From NCBI GenBank assembly GCA_014281115.1, contig JACONQ010000005.1, positions 3,224,001 through 3,288,000 of the forward strand: 64,000 nt of DNA, in the 5' to 3' direction. Shown here one piece after another: positions 1-11,436 of the stretch (the first letter of the stretch is position 1; each line of letters opens with the position of its first letter). The notes beneath the pieces were generated by a model. It ran no database searches. It was not told the origin of the DNA and saw only the letters and a list, made by a program, of their open reading frames with translations. The position numbers and the translations under genes were made by a program. The DNA is from Laburnicola sp. R22_1 (taxonomy: Eukaryota > Ascomycota > Dothideomycetes > Pleosporales > Didymosphaeriaceae).

Positions 1-704
1 TTTACTTGTAATCCTAGGCCGATATGGCCAACCTCAGAACGTCCCAGTCATGTAGGGATTGTGCATCACTCTAGACGGAGAGAAATAGCCGTTCAACAGC
101 TATCAGTCGACGGAAAAGCAGGCGAGGGTGCCTTAAAAGGGAATCAAAATCATCAATCACACGAAACTATCAAGCGCTTTATTTCACGCATTTCTACTCG
201 CTGTATGCCCTTGTGGACTACTTACACCCTTCGATGCCGTTTCTCATCATGATCCCGTCTCGAACGCTGCTCTGCTACAATTTTCTCCGAAAGTTTCATG
301 AAGATATCGTCATTGTACGAATCACCAGAATAATACATACCACGATAGCCCATCCAAACGCTGCTGGAGCATTACTTGACTACTTCAAGTTTTTTGACCG
401 GTATGTACGTCTCTACATAATGTTAAGGAAACTGGTGAGGAGCTCCAATGTCTCGATTAAAAGACACTGCAGCTTTTCTGCGTCCTTAAATATGTGCCTC
501 GGGTACGGGATCGGTGCGTTATGGACATTGATGCGGTGGGTAGTTTTCTCTAAATATCGGATATTGTTACCAAAAGCGAGCTACCGAGTGCGCACAGCAA
601 GACGTTGCGGAGGGATTGGAGAGATGGTAGGTTAGTAGGAGGAGGGTTTGCGATTTTTCGCCTCTGGCGTCTGGAAAACTTGACACTCCAGATTGTCAGT
701 ATGG
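1..704. other. No recognisable gene
   Basis: Short frames are present, but none has recognisable domain content, intron-exon structure or a plausible leader. I see no RNA gene. The stretch lies beside a small inverted-repeat element at 705-831 and may be the decayed edge of an older gene or repeat. Confidence 0.4.
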
Positions 705-831
705 TCGTGTTACCCTAGGACCTATAATCCTAATGCAGGATCTAAGAACGTCTACTTGTAAAGAAGCTTAACTTCACTGATACATTCTGTAAAGCCTGCG
801 TTGGTATTATACGTCCTGGGGCGACACACGA
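705..831. mobile_element. MITE-like inverted-repeat element, copy 1
   Basis: The left end (TCGTGTTACCCTAGGACC) is matched by the reverse complement of the right end (TCGTGTGTCGCCCCAGGACG). The imperfect match continues inward for about 30 bp (TATAAT and GCAGG are shared). The unit is about 127 bp with no coding capacity. The termini resemble those of the element at 1792-1920, so both belong to one small non-autonomous family. Confidence 0.55.
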
Positions 832-1002
832 TGCGAACAATCTAAGGTTTCTATGTCTTTCTAGACCTTTGCGCCACTCTACTTTCCAATGAGCGCTATC
901 CACAAAGTAGCAGAATAGAGCTCAGCCTATGGCAGCACTGACGATGACAGCATGCTTCAATTTGACGACAAAAATCCATATACAGGGCAACTGCGCGGTT
1001 AG

Positions 1003-1206
1003 TCCCAAGACGTTATTCCTTCTGAGGACAACCCGGACCTCGACAACTCGGGTGACGACATCTTACAAGGTGTTGCCGATGATGGATTGAGGGAGAACCA
1101 TGATGAAGCCAGCGAAGACGACGAGCTACAAGAACAGGAAGATGATACGAACGAGGAAGCGCTAGATGCCATGGCAGGGGCTAAGGAGAAGGACGTTCTT
1201 GAGTAA
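1003..1206 (+). pseudogene. Acidic coding exon of unknown protein
   Basis: After a possible acceptor (GGTTAG at 997-1002) comes an open frame of about 66 codons that is very rich in Asp and Glu and ends with TAA at 1204-1206. The antisense frame is Ser-rich, a shadow of this composition. A possible donor GTAAGA at 1203 and acceptor CCCAG at 1243-1247 would remove 45 nt, but the joined frame soon meets a stop. Frames at 1247-1700 show no domain I recognise. This may be the tail of a decayed or unrecognised gene. Confidence 0.3.
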
Positions 1207-1791
1207 GATCGACTGCGGCAACAAAGAACGCGACTAATCCCACCCAGTGCGGCTTGCAACGATTGAAAAGGAAAAAAGTTCCATTTGGAGGAATCCGCCG
1301 CCAAAGCTTCCGGCACAGAATAGACCTCAGAAGCGATTACACAAGGATGATAACGTGTACGATCGATTTAGACCTGGGGCGGACGGTAACACTTTGCATG
1401 GATGCAAACCGTCAGACAAGGAACTCGCTACCTATACCCTCGCGCCGAGATTTCAACGTGTTCTCACCAGCCTCGTACACAATACCAGTACCAGGAGAAG
1501 AAGAGAAGTCAATAATAGAGGCATCAAGGTTCCTAGCCTCAAGAATGACGACAATAGATCATAGCCTAACATTGTCAAGCTCTCAATCAACCTGTCTCAA
1601 CGAGATGTACCAACACATTATCGTAGATATCTGCCGTGCTCTTCTGAGAATTACACCAAGTCTAAAGCAAGCGTTACCAAAATCAATAAACGCCATCTAG
1701 CGACTACGTTGTAATAATTTCGAGATGGCCTTCATGGTACATGGGGAGAAAGAAGTACCAGGCTGCGCACTACGCATATGGGTAGTATTCG

Positions 1792-1920
1792 TAGTGTGTT
1801 ACCCCAGGATATATACTACTAACACGGCTTGTTTAGAGAACTGCCCAAACAGTATCTGGGGGTTCTCCCCACCATTTAAAAGTCCTACGTCGGTTAATAC
1901 GTATCCTGGGTAACACACTA
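1792..1920. mobile_element. MITE-like inverted-repeat element, copy 2
   Basis: The terminal repeats TAGTGTGTTACCCCAGGATA and TAGTGTGTTACCCAGGATA (reverse complement of the right end) bound 129 bp. The ends read TA-GTGTG...CACAC-TA, as expected for a TA target duplication of Tc1/mariner type. No coding capacity. Confidence 0.65.
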
Positions 1921-2569
1921 TAAAAACCAACATCTAGAGTCGTCAGCTCACCCGGCATACAACATTGGACATTCGTATCGAAACTCCTCACAGGCTCGAA
2001 AAAGACCGGGCCGGCGTGCACAACTACACGAATATCCGCCTACTAATGGAGTACGTCTTGAGCTGATCTCCCGAGTTTGATTTTGATTGGATGGAACACA
2101 AAGACCCGTCGCCATTCCAGCGTTTCTTTCTGGACAACTTCAAGTTAACACTACCACACCATGAGCCACCTGCCGCGAGCTCTGACGTCATCGATGGTCT
2201 ACCAAAATGCAGACTATCCAAAGAGGACTGAGGCTTGAATTGTACCATTGCTGATACACCGTAGATTGGGAGATTCGGCCTTCGCATCACCTATCCTGGG
2301 GTAACACAGGGGGTTGAGCAGACTTTTTGGCCTGGTGGTGTAAAGCGTGTCTGTTGCCGTATTCGAATTTAGCGGCAGCTTTGAAAATTGTTATAGAGTA
2401 TGCGCAGGTGAGACACGGGCAATGCGACTGAAGTTGAAATCAACATTGAGAGAAAGAATGCCCCGTAGCGGAATTGTTGAAAAAGGCGCGGCTTGACTGA
2501 ACTGATGCTAGGTAAACCGACCATACGCCATACTCCTCGGATTTCTTCACGAGTGATCTCGATCAGAAA
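1921..2569. other. Intergenic; isolated third repeat end
   Basis: No gene recognised. At 2289-2305 there is a single copy of the terminal motif (TATCCTGGGGTAACACA). It matches the reverse complement of the left end of the 1792 element over 16-17 bp, so it could be the end of a larger or truncated copy. Confidence 0.4.
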
Positions 2570-3626
2570 TCAGGCTCCACGACCTCGGCCGCGACTGCGT
2601 GCATACAAGCTGTGGGGAACGAATTGCAAAGAGGACATGCTCGACACTAGTCCCTGCATTGGGTCCGCTGCTGGCGTCGATTTGGCGGGATTCTCGGCGG
2701 ACGGTGGAGCAGGGACTTGTGAAGTCGACGAAGCAGTGTCGCGTCCTCGACCGCGTCCCGAGCCGCGCGCTACCCGTGGATGACCAAACCCTCCTCTACC
2801 GCGCAGCTTGACTGGTGTTCGCGCGTCACTCTTGGTGTCTATCTCTTCTCCGTCCTTGTCGCTGTCCGCTTCCGCATCCTCGTCTTTGACGATCTCCATG
2901 GCTTCTCCATTAGCACCACTTACGTTTTCACTCCGTCTTCTGCTGGTGGCTGAGGTAGTTGAGTTGATGGTGCTAGAGCGTCGGCGATGCGGCGGCCTCA
3001 GCATGGAACTACGTCGGTCTATCCCATCGTTTACAATGAAGAAGTCATAGTTTCGCGGAAATTGGTGTTTGTCGATGCAGTGCAGGCGCCGTTTGTGTGG
3101 CGTGGAGCAGAAGCGGTCGCAGTTTGGCACGAGACAGGCAAACTAGGCAGGAAGGCGTCAGCGCTACTGAAGAGGAGGCAACACGTACATTCATCTGCGT
3201 CGTCGGCAAACAAAGCACCTCCAACAAACGCTCCAGGCTCGATAAGCAAGCTACGCATCTGGGACGCATCGAGGGGAATTTTTGACCTACCGTCTTCTCT
3301 CCGCGGTCCCTCTTGGCGGCAGTGATGGGATCATGGTTCTCTGCGATATGTAAACCGAGGAAGTGGTCGTCCGGGAAGTTCTTGTGACAGTCGGTGCAGC
3401 GGTTCATATGCGTCTTCTGGTAGTGCACATCATAGTCCTCAAACGAGGCAAACGTAAGCGGCCCGTGGGGCGGCAGCGAGCATTTCATGACGGCGGGGTG
3501 GGCAGACAGGGCACTCTCGGCATCGAGGTGGACGATCTTGACATCTACAGACTGGGCGCGCGAGCACGGCGTACTGGGGTCTTCTGAAGATGACGGCGAG
3601 TCCTCGCGTGAGCGCTTGAGCCCCAT
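2570..3626 (-). CDS. C2H2 zinc-finger protein, ZNF511-like, with RG-rich tail
   Basis: Two exons: ATG at 3626, exon 1 to 3291, phase-0 intron 3290-3143 (donor GTAGGT, acceptor CCTAG, 148 nt), exon 2 to a TGA at 2570. The product is about 301 residues. The splice joins EKT to FACLVPNC and completes the third finger. Three Cys/His units are visible: C49 with H68/H73, C77-C80 with H93/H98, and C115-C120 with H133/H138. They are followed by the conserved stretch NYDFFIVNDGID, typical of the ZNF511 family. A Ser-rich and acidic linker leads to an Arg-Gly-rich C-terminus (RGRGRGA), suggesting nucleic-acid binding. A nuclear role is inferred; no specific target is known to me. The start is divergent from the EST1-like gene across a 653-bp spacer. 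Confidence 0.85.
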
Positions 3627-4279
3627 GTGGGAGGGGACGGTGGGGTGTTGAGAGACGACAGACAGTACCTTTCCGGTGCGTGCGTCTGCTTTGGCAAGGC
3701 TACGCTCTCAGCGAATGCGAGGTGGGTGTGAAGAGGGTGTGCTAGTGGACTCGTCAGCCTTGCCGTGCGGCGCAGGCGTGTGTTTGGATCCTGCCGTCGC
3801 CGGGAGATATCTCGTGATGAGAGTCGTGGTGATGTAGCGAAGAGAGTTCCGTCGAGGCCCTTCCGCCGCCGCTAGTTCGCCGGGCGCGCCTGCCCGAACC
3901 GAGGAAACTACTGTAGTCAGCTCCGAGCCTCCATGGACGCTAGTGCACCCGAGCCGGAGCCCGCATCCCTCCCTCCACTCGCTCTCTCACTCATCATTAC
4001 TCTTCTCAGTCTTCTGCCTCTGCTCGCCGCAGCCGCACCACCGCACCCCCGCGCCCTCGCTCCCGGCCGCCGCAAGCCCGCCTTGCGCGCAGTTTGCTGC
4101 CCTGAGACGCCGCCGCCGCCGCTTGCTGCTGCTTGTCCTGTCCCCGAGCATAAACCTCCCCGTCTATCCATGGAGCACACCAGCCACACGGCCCGCCGTC
4201 TCTCGCTCCGTGCCCTCGTCTGACCTGCCGGCCGACCGTGGGGTCACATATGAACGTTGCCGGCTGCGCGCACTGAAGC
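3627..4279. promoter_or_regulatory. Divergent intergenic promoter region
   Basis: A 653-bp spacer separates the divergent starts at 3626 (minus) and 4280 (plus). The side nearest the plus-strand gene is strongly pyrimidine-rich (about 3955-4210, many CTC/CCG runs), as is usual for fungal 5' leaders. Open frames here are low-complexity readings of that bias. No specific factor site is assigned. Confidence 0.4.
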
Positions 4280-7140
4280 ATGGCCACGAACACGCAGCAG
4301 CTTCTCAGGCACGTGAAGCCGCCGCGCCCACGGCCGAGCATGCTGACCCATTCCTCCAGGCGGGCCCGCACCATCGAAGAACAGCTCACCAAGCTCACCG
4401 AGAGCAATGCCGCCGCCGTCGAGCTCGCCGCGCTGCTCCAAGAGTCAGAGACACGCCCCTAGCTGGAGTGCTCACGCTGACCTGCGCAGGTATCGCGTCG
4501 CCTGCGAAAATGTGCTCTTTGCCGACTTCGAGTTCGCCTCGACCCACCAGATCGAGCTGCAGCTCTGGAACGCCCACCTCAAGGTGAACACCATATTCCG
4601 CAAGGAAAATCGCTCGGTATGCCGCACTGTATGCGTGCAAGAAAGATAATTGGCTGATGCGGGGCAGTTGAAAAAGCAGGCCAAGGAGCGCGTCGTCGAA
4701 TTCCGCAAGCTGCAGAAGAACTACATGCAGTTCATCAAGGCGAGCCAGCGCTTCTACCGCCAGTATATTTTGAATTTGGACGCCCAGTTCGAGGGAATAC
4801 CCGAGTTACGCCAGGTGGCCCGCACGTGGAAGGATGACGGTAGGTCGGAAGCACCTTTTACTGCCGCCCACTCACGGTGATACAGCTTCGCGTACCTCCA
4901 CCCGCCAGCGTATTGCCGCTTCTCTGAAGAGCCAAGTCCTGCAGTCTTGCTACCAGACGTTGATCCAGCTTGGCGATCTCTCCCGCTACCGCGAGACCGA
5001 ACTCGGCGACGAAAAAGAGCGCAAGTGGGGGCCCGCTATAGGTTACTACAATTTGGCCGCCGACATATACCCTGACTCCGGTCACTCACACAACCAGTTG
5101 GCTGTCATTGCGCGTGAGGATGGAAACCACTTCCGCGCTGTCTACCACATTTACCGCTCCCTTGCTGGCAAGAACCCGTTTCCGCAGGCCCAAGGAAACC
5201 TCGAATTGGAGTTCAAGAGGGTTGTGGCTGCTTGGGATAAGGGTGAATTGATCAACAGCCACCCATCCACGGACGGCACAAATTCTGCACGCGCTCTCAC
5301 TGCTTGGTTCGTTCGACTGCATAGCAAGTGCTATAAAGGGGAAGACTTCAAGGAGCATGATGAGCTCGAGGGCGAAGTGCTTAGCCAGCTGGCCGTTGAG
5401 CTCAAAGAGCGCTCTTTGGACGGCATTCTTCAGAAGATTATCCTCATCAACTTTGCCGCCGAATATTTCTCAACCATGCAGTTACAAGGTATGTTGCACG
5501 CTCCCTTGGTTCTGCCTATTCTTACAAATGCAGGACAAAATCCACCTAAAAATATTTTGAAGACATATTTCTACTTCCTCCGACTGAACGTGAAGACGTT
5601 CTTCACTCTCCTCCAGGTCATGCAACCGGAGCTCGAACGGTCATCGGATGCCGAGGACGTCACCCAGAACGGCGATCGCGCACGGCAGCTTTCCGATAAA
5701 ATTACTGCCGTCGCACGTCGCATCCTGCCTGGACTTCGATTGTACAGCACATGGTTTGCTCGGTTTTGGCACGTTCTCAACGCTAATATTGCCGACACTT
5801 TGACCAAAGTCGAGGTGCAGGAATTGTGGAAGGCGTATGCTGCAACGTTGACTCTTCTCACTTCGAGCTTCCCTGCGGATCAGCTACCGCAACAGCCTTC
5901 GGACAATTATATGCTCGAAGAGGATGTCGAAACGATTGGCTTCCAGCCCCTGGTGTCGCCGGAGACGTTGAAGCTGTGGTACAGGGATTCGGCCATCAAG
6001 CCAAAATGTACCGATGTGGACCGAAATCACCCGAATGTGGAGATGCTTATGAGGGTCAGAGACCTGCTGATTGATGGACTCATGCTTACAGAGAACCCGG
6101 AAGCACCTCTCGACCTTGATGGTCCCCGCTTCATCTACCGCGAAGAAGGACTCCCGTCCGAACTCCTTGCTAGCCCGCACAACCGCGCCGATGGCTCTCC
6201 TGTCATGGCCGCTGAACCCGTAGATTTCCCACTTTTCCCGCTACAGGCACCTATTGCGGAGGACCAGAAGTCGCACAGCGTTGTTGCGCCTTCTGAATCG
6301 GCTTCTACCATGGCTGCGAAAGATACGGCCATGAACCGGATGGTAGATGACCTGGTTGGGCCGGATGAGGGCTTAGATCCCTTGCCTGAAGAGGACGAGA
6401 ACATTCCACCGACCCCGCCGGAACAGACGTTCGAGGACACAGCACTGGTGTCTGACAGCACCTATGGCCCGGCAACCTTCTCGATCAGCGACCTGGTCAA
6501 CACGGTGCAGAATTACAAGAAAACAAGCGGGTCCCCAGCTCCGGTTACGCCCTTGTTGTCCACGCCTATGAACCGCGTGGCTTCATCATCGTCTATCCGT
6601 GGACCTGCAAGCCTGCCGTCTCTTCCAGACGGGCAATGGAACACGAACTCAATCTGGAATCCAAATTACAATGGCACACCGGGGCCGGCTTCTCCTTTGA
6701 TGCCAGGTGGAATGGATATGCGCAACTCCCCGTTGAACGGCATGCGTCCACCTGGGCTCTCTGGACACGTTCGTGGTGATTCCGCAACCTCTCTCCGCAG
6801 CTCCGATTTTTCTGTTTCTGTGCCTAGCACGGTCCAGCCTCCTCGTCTCATTTCGGGCGTACAGGGTGGCCTCGGAAGCGGGGCTGCCTGGGGAAACCCT
6901 AGTTCCTCGAATTGGGGCTCGATCTACGGGAACGGCAACCGAAATGGCGCATATGGGCATGGTGTGTACGGTAATGGCTCAGCTTACGGGCAACAATACG
7001 ATCAATACAATGGCCAGTACAACCAAGCTGTCAAAGTTACCGACTATGGATTGGCAAGTCCGTTGCTTTTCAATAGCTCGTACGTTGACAAGAACCATAG
7101 CTCGTATGGCCGAACCCCGCCAAATGGTCAAGGTGGCTGA
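4280..7140 (+). CDS. EST1/SMG7-type TPR protein
   Basis: Five exons: 4280-4443, 4490-4616, 4668-4839, 4886-5488 and 5534-7140. They encode about 890 residues. All introns are 45-51 nt with GT-AG ends. The N-terminal half matches the Est1/Ebs1/SMG5-7 fold: a helical segment with LWNAHLKVNTIFRKENRS, then the signature LGDLSRYR (183-190), AIGYYNLAADIYPDSGHSHN (205-224) and the next TPR helix (about 238-256). Family members act in nonsense-mediated decay or telomerase recruitment. The C-terminal third is low complexity, with Pro/Ser-rich stretches, Asn-Gly runs and Tyr-Gly repeats (YGNGSAYGQQYDQYNGQYNQ). No PIN domain is visible, so it is closer to Ebs1/SMG7 than to SMG6. The start is chosen because it opens the first exon that splices in frame. 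The 45-nt intron at 5489-5533 is in frame and has no stop. Confidence 0.88.
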
Positions 7141-8304
7141 TTGGGACGACTCAGCCGTAGCTGGCTTGATATTGCTTTCACTACCATACCGAACCCAGTG
7201 TCCGACATTCCGGCAATCTGCTTCTGTGCTCAATCAAATCGACGTCGTAGCATCAGAGTGACGTCGGAAGACAAGCTTGCGGGTTGCCGTTCGTTACAGC
7301 CCTCATGACACTGACTCCCGCCTTGGTTGGTTCCGGGTCAACTCGAGGCATACGTTCACAAGTGCCAGTGTCATTGTGTGATGGAGAGATTGGATCTGTC
7401 GATCTCAAGTGTGTTTCAGCATGCTTTCGTTTTCGCCCCAGTTCACCGACGGGTAATGGAGGAGCGTTAGATCGTGGAGGTCCACTGCGGAGAAAGGAGA
7501 CTAAATCTGGTATTTACCAGGGCTTGATTCATATATTATTACTCAGATTGCTTTTCTACTTGGGTTGGTTTGGTGCGCTGGTGTGGTGTGATGCCATCAT
7601 TGCATCTTACTATATATGCACACTGGATGATTATCCTTGCAACCCCTGCTTTTGATTTGTATTGCTTAATTCAGGAGTTTTGCGCATGTTGATTTGACTG
7701 AGTGATGTGGTTCCATAGAAAATCTTTCTTGAAATTGTCCACAGAAGCGCCGTCGTTCATCACGTCACCTCCATACTCTTGCATGAAGCGGTTTACGATC
7801 TAGAGAGGATACAGGCCGAAAATGTACGTCTCCACCCAAGAATCAACGTGATGGAGTTGTAGAAAAGCTACCTACGAGACATCTTGAAGATGCTGCTGTA
7901 TCGCGCCCTTGTGACAGCCGCGTGCTGTGCGGTAAACAGGGCTCCTGATACCGTCCTTGTATCCAAACCCGCGAAAGGTAATTAGTAGTGTAGGACAACG
8001 ATTGGGGAAGATAATCTGAGCTGGTCGTAGAGTTGACGACGCGGTGCAAGACTGCTGGTGCAAGCGACTGGGGTGAGCTAGTCTCAATCGAGCTTAGCGC
8101 TCCCGCATTTCATACCTTTCTAGCCATAGTGTTCATCCATGGCACCGATCACACTGCATCGTCTCGAGTCCCGAGCCCCAAAGAATCAAGATTAGGCACC
8201 CTCGAAGCCGAAGCCACTCTGTCCTCGCTCCTCTCCTTGAAAACCTCACGCCTTTCGCCCTCGAACGAGTACACTCACATAGCAACCCGCACCATCCGCC
8301 CGCC
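7141..8304. other. Intergenic, 3' and 5' flanks
   Basis: This is the gap between two plus-strand genes. It probably holds the 3' UTR of the EST1-like gene and the promoter of the UBX gene. A TA-rich patch lies near 7608-7618. Short frames at 7284-7655 and 7843-8049 show no domain or codon signal. No tRNA or other RNA gene was seen. Confidence 0.5.
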
Positions 8305-9863
8305 ATGGCAGACGCCGGAGTCGACGTTGCGCAGCTCACCCAGGAGCAGTGGCTTGCGCTCCAACAATACCTGGCCGTCACCAACCAAGAGAGGAAAGAC
8401 GCCATACCGTTGTTACAGCGATGCCAGTGGAACGTTCAGGTACGCTGCATCTCCAGAGGCTGCTCCAGCAAGCTTCGACTAACGTAATGTAGATTGCGAT
8501 AGCCCGCTTCTTCGATGGCGAACCTGCTGAAGACCCCGTCGCTGCGGCCGCCGCGCCCCAAGATATCCGCCGACAGCAAACCCTCATGAACGACTTCACT
8601 TCGCCGCGCCGTCCCCGGGTAGAACCCGCGCCGCGCGTCGTCCCCCAACCCGAGAGTCAGGTTGCCGTGCGGCCCCCGTTGCTCCTCGCCATACTCCTCG
8701 CGCCATTCAGCCTTGTGTACTCAATATTTGCACGATGGTTTCGATTTGCGGGATGGTTATTTCCGCCCTTGACGCGCCTCCTCGGGAATAGTGGAAATGC
8801 CACAACTCGGAGGCGAGGCGCAGCTGGGGGGCGAAGGCCTCTGAATCCGAGGGATACTGCAGCGCGCTTCATTCGGGAGTTCGAGGAGGAATACGGATCG
8901 CACAAGCTGCCGTTTGTCGAGAACGGGTATGCGCAGGCATTCGACCAGGCGAAGAAGAATCTCCAGTTCCTACTGGTCATCCTCGTTTCGCCCGAGCACG
9001 ACGACACGGCGTCCTTCATCCGGGACACGCTCCTTTCGCAGGAGGTGGCAGATTTTATCCACGACCAGGGCAACAACCTCATCCTGTGGGCGGGCAATGT
9101 CCAAGACTCCGAAGCATACCAGGTCTCCACTTCGCTGAACTGCACAAAGTTCCCCTTCGCAGGTCTGATCGTGCATACGCCGCAAGTCTCGTCCACGGCA
9201 ATGGGCATCGCAGCGCGCATCACCGGCCCTACCCCCGCCACTCAGTTCGTCGCCAAGCTCCGGCAAGCCATACAAAAACACAGTGAGCCACTAGTCGGCG
9301 TTCGCGCACAGCGTGCAGAGCAGCAAGCTGCGCGAAGCATTCGCGAGCAACAAGATAGCGCATACGAGCGTTCCCTCGCGACGGACCGTGAACGCGCACG
9401 CAAGAAGAAGGAAGAAGCAGAGCGCAAAGCGCGTGAAGAGAAGGAAGCACTCGAGCGTCAACAGGCGGCAGAGCTCTACGCACAGAACCTCTCCCAGTGG
9501 CGCAAATGGCGCGCCTCCTCCATCGCCGCTGAACCCCCAGCTACAGACACGGACATTGTGCGCATCAGTCTACGTATGCCGACCGCCGACCGCGTAGTTC
9601 GCAGATTCACCGCCGACGCACACATGGAGGAGCTCTACGCTTTTGTAGAGTGCTACGACATTCTGCAATCCGGCGAGTCCACCGAGGGTGTAGAAGAGCC
9701 ACAGAACTTCGAGCACGAGTACGAATTCCAGCTCGTATCCCCCATGCCGCGCCAGGTGTATGATGTCAAAGCCGGCGGCACGATCAAGGAGCGTATTGGA
9801 CGGAGCGGGAACCTCATCGTCGAGCGGACGAACGTGGATTCCGATGACGAGGCTGACGAATAG
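8305..9863 (+). CDS. UBX-domain protein of FAF2/Ubx2 type
   Basis: Two exons: 8305-8439 and 8493-9863. The intron is 53 nt, with donor GTACGC, branch-like CTAAC and acceptor TGTAG. The product is 501 residues. Domain order: UBA-like helices at about 8-48 (LTQEQWLALQQYL), a hydrophobic hairpin at about 107-137 (LLLAILLAPFSLVYSIF), a thioredoxin-like UAS domain at about 165-310, a charged coiled coil at about 340-385, and a UBX domain at about 400-495 with the Cdc48-binding loop SPMPR. By family knowledge such proteins sit in the ER or lipid-droplet membrane and recruit Cdc48/p97 to ubiquitinated substrates in ERAD. The layout is complete, so a full-length functional gene is likely. Confidence 0.9.
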
Positions 9864-10718
9864 GGCACGAATAGGGTATTACATGCATTGGGCGGCGTTT
9901 AGTCGTTCGTTTTCACGTTAGCGCGGCATCTAGGTAGGGGGACTTCATTCGAATCCCCACTGGGGGATTTATGATATGCAGTGTTTATGGATTTAGAAGG
10001 AGTAAAAGTTGGTCACGTCAACCCATATGGAATGGAAGAGATGGGAGCAATCGATTTATGGCGTTATCTGCATGCGGAGCTCTCCCTTTGATCTTGAGAC
10101 GATTTGTGGCTTTGGGTTGGATGTCTGATGACGAAAATTCTGCTTGCTTCGTTTAGACAGTGACAACGCTGGGTCCTAGATATAGATGGGTATCCGGTGA
10201 ATACATCTACTGATTATGAAATTTTATGTGAGCGGGTTGCATACGATATTGAAAACTACTTGGCAGGTTGGCATCTACTCTCCCTTGTCGATGGAGGACG
10301 CACTACATCTTGATCCTCGAGCACTGCTTTTGCTCACTTTTCATAATATTTTCTTGGCATCTGTCATATCGATCGATCGGTGTGAGGTAGCTTAGTGAGT
10401 AACAACTTGAAATTGCTATAGAACGAAATGAATGCACTGTAGATACGTTACCTAAACACTCCTAGCCACCGCTAAACGGCAAGAAAGGCCATCCTCGCAC
10501 TTGATCGACTCTCCACCCACCCTCCTCCGTTAAGTCAATATCTTGGGTTGCCAGTCGCTAACTCATAAGCTCACAAAAAGACATCAACGCAATCCGATTA
10601 TCTAAACCACTCCGAATATTCCCAATCCCAGTGTGTGTCCACATCTCCTTCTCCCTATTCTTATCCCCACTCGATATAAATACTCGGTGCACATCTGATC
10701 TCCCAACTCCAAACCGCA
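9864..10718. other. Intergenic between convergent genes
   Basis: This is the gap between the ends of the UBX gene (plus) and the small Cys-rich gene (minus). It probably contains both 3' UTRs. Short frames at 9971-10156 and 10558-10950 carry no recognisable features; the latter overlaps the Cys-rich gene in another frame. Confidence 0.5.
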
Positions 10719-10952
10719 TCACATAACCGCACAACAAGTTCCCGACTTCGGCTCTGTCGTCATCTGCCTCTCCTGCGTGATTTCTCGCTGAGCCTGAGCG
10801 GCTTTCTCCATTTCGGCTAGCATTTCTGTATCTGTGGGGCCGCACTTCCAGCAGGGGGGGTAATTGCATTTGGCGCAGCGGCTGTCCGGGTTTTCCTTGA
10901 GGTCGCCGTCGCCTACGTTGTGCGTGAAGCCGCAGAGGCAGCAGGTCCACAT
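10719..10952 (-). CDS. Small Cys-rich protein with C-terminal CaaX box
   Basis: A single-exon frame of 77 residues. Cysteines at 4, 5, 7, 26, 29, 34 and 37 (MWTCCLCGF and CAKCNYPPCWKC) suggest a small zinc ribbon. A charged helix follows (EMLAEMEKAAQAQREITQER). The last residues, CCAVM, form a CaaX motif (C74-A-V-M), predicting farnesylation, proteolysis and methylation, hence membrane association. The in-frame upstream ATG at 11150 adds only Thr/Pro-rich leader-like sequence, so 10952 is preferred. A C-rich leader precedes the start and TATA-like boxes lie about 160-180 nt upstream. I do not recognise a characterised family. Confidence 0.7.
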   Translation of the reverse strand: MWTCCLCGFTHNVGDGDLKENPDSRCAKCNYPPCWKCGPTDTEMLAEMEKAAQAQREITQERQMTTEPKSGTCCAVM

Positions 10953-11110
10953 TTTGGGGGTGAGGGTGGGGGTGGTGTTGTGGCTTGGGTTGGGTTGATG
11001 TAGTGTTGTGTTGTTGGACTTTGGGAGTTTAGGGGTTGGTGTATATGTTGTGTATGTGTGTGGTGACTTTGTGGGATGTTGGGTAGTATGGTTAGAAGAG
11101 AAGAGAAACA

Positions 11111-11132
11111 TTTTATAGGCTATCCTTTTATA
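11111..11132 (-). promoter_or_regulatory. TATA-like boxes of the CaaX gene
   Basis: Two minus-strand TATAAAA sequences (11126-11132 and 11111-11117) lie 160-180 nt upstream of the start at 10952, ahead of a C-rich leader typical of expressed fungal genes. Confidence 0.5.
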
Positions 11133-11436
11133 AGGTGCTGGGGACGGCATGATGTGATGAGTTGACGATGACTCGATGAGCTGTTTAGCCGTCGTTGAAG
11201 CGGGAGTGCGTTGTTGTGCAAGCGGCGTTCGTCGGCGATCATCGAGTCGGTGCTAGGGTGAGTTGCGAACAGAGGAGAATGTACACGTCGCGCGTTCAGG
11301 TGAAGAAGTGGTTTCGCACGGTGAATGCGCGGAAGAAGTGGTGACCAGGGACATGGCTTCCACCGTAGCGTAGTACGCTACGGTTGCCCCCCACCGCCCT
11401 ACGCTACGGTTTGTATGGGCGCTACGTACGTATGGG

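Noticed and set aside
3933..4587. Long frames over the EST1 promoter and first exons (for example a 214-codon plus-strand frame)
   Set aside because: Low-complexity Pro/Arg/Ser readings of a pyrimidine-rich leader, and out of frame with the spliced gene.
5571..6461. Minus-strand frames inside the EST1-like gene
   Set aside because: Shadows of a strongly supported plus-strand coding exon.
10953..11150. N-terminal extension of the CaaX protein to ATG at 11150
   Set aside because: The extension is Thr/Pro/His-rich leader sequence and overlaps TATA-like boxes; Cys pattern and context favour 10952.
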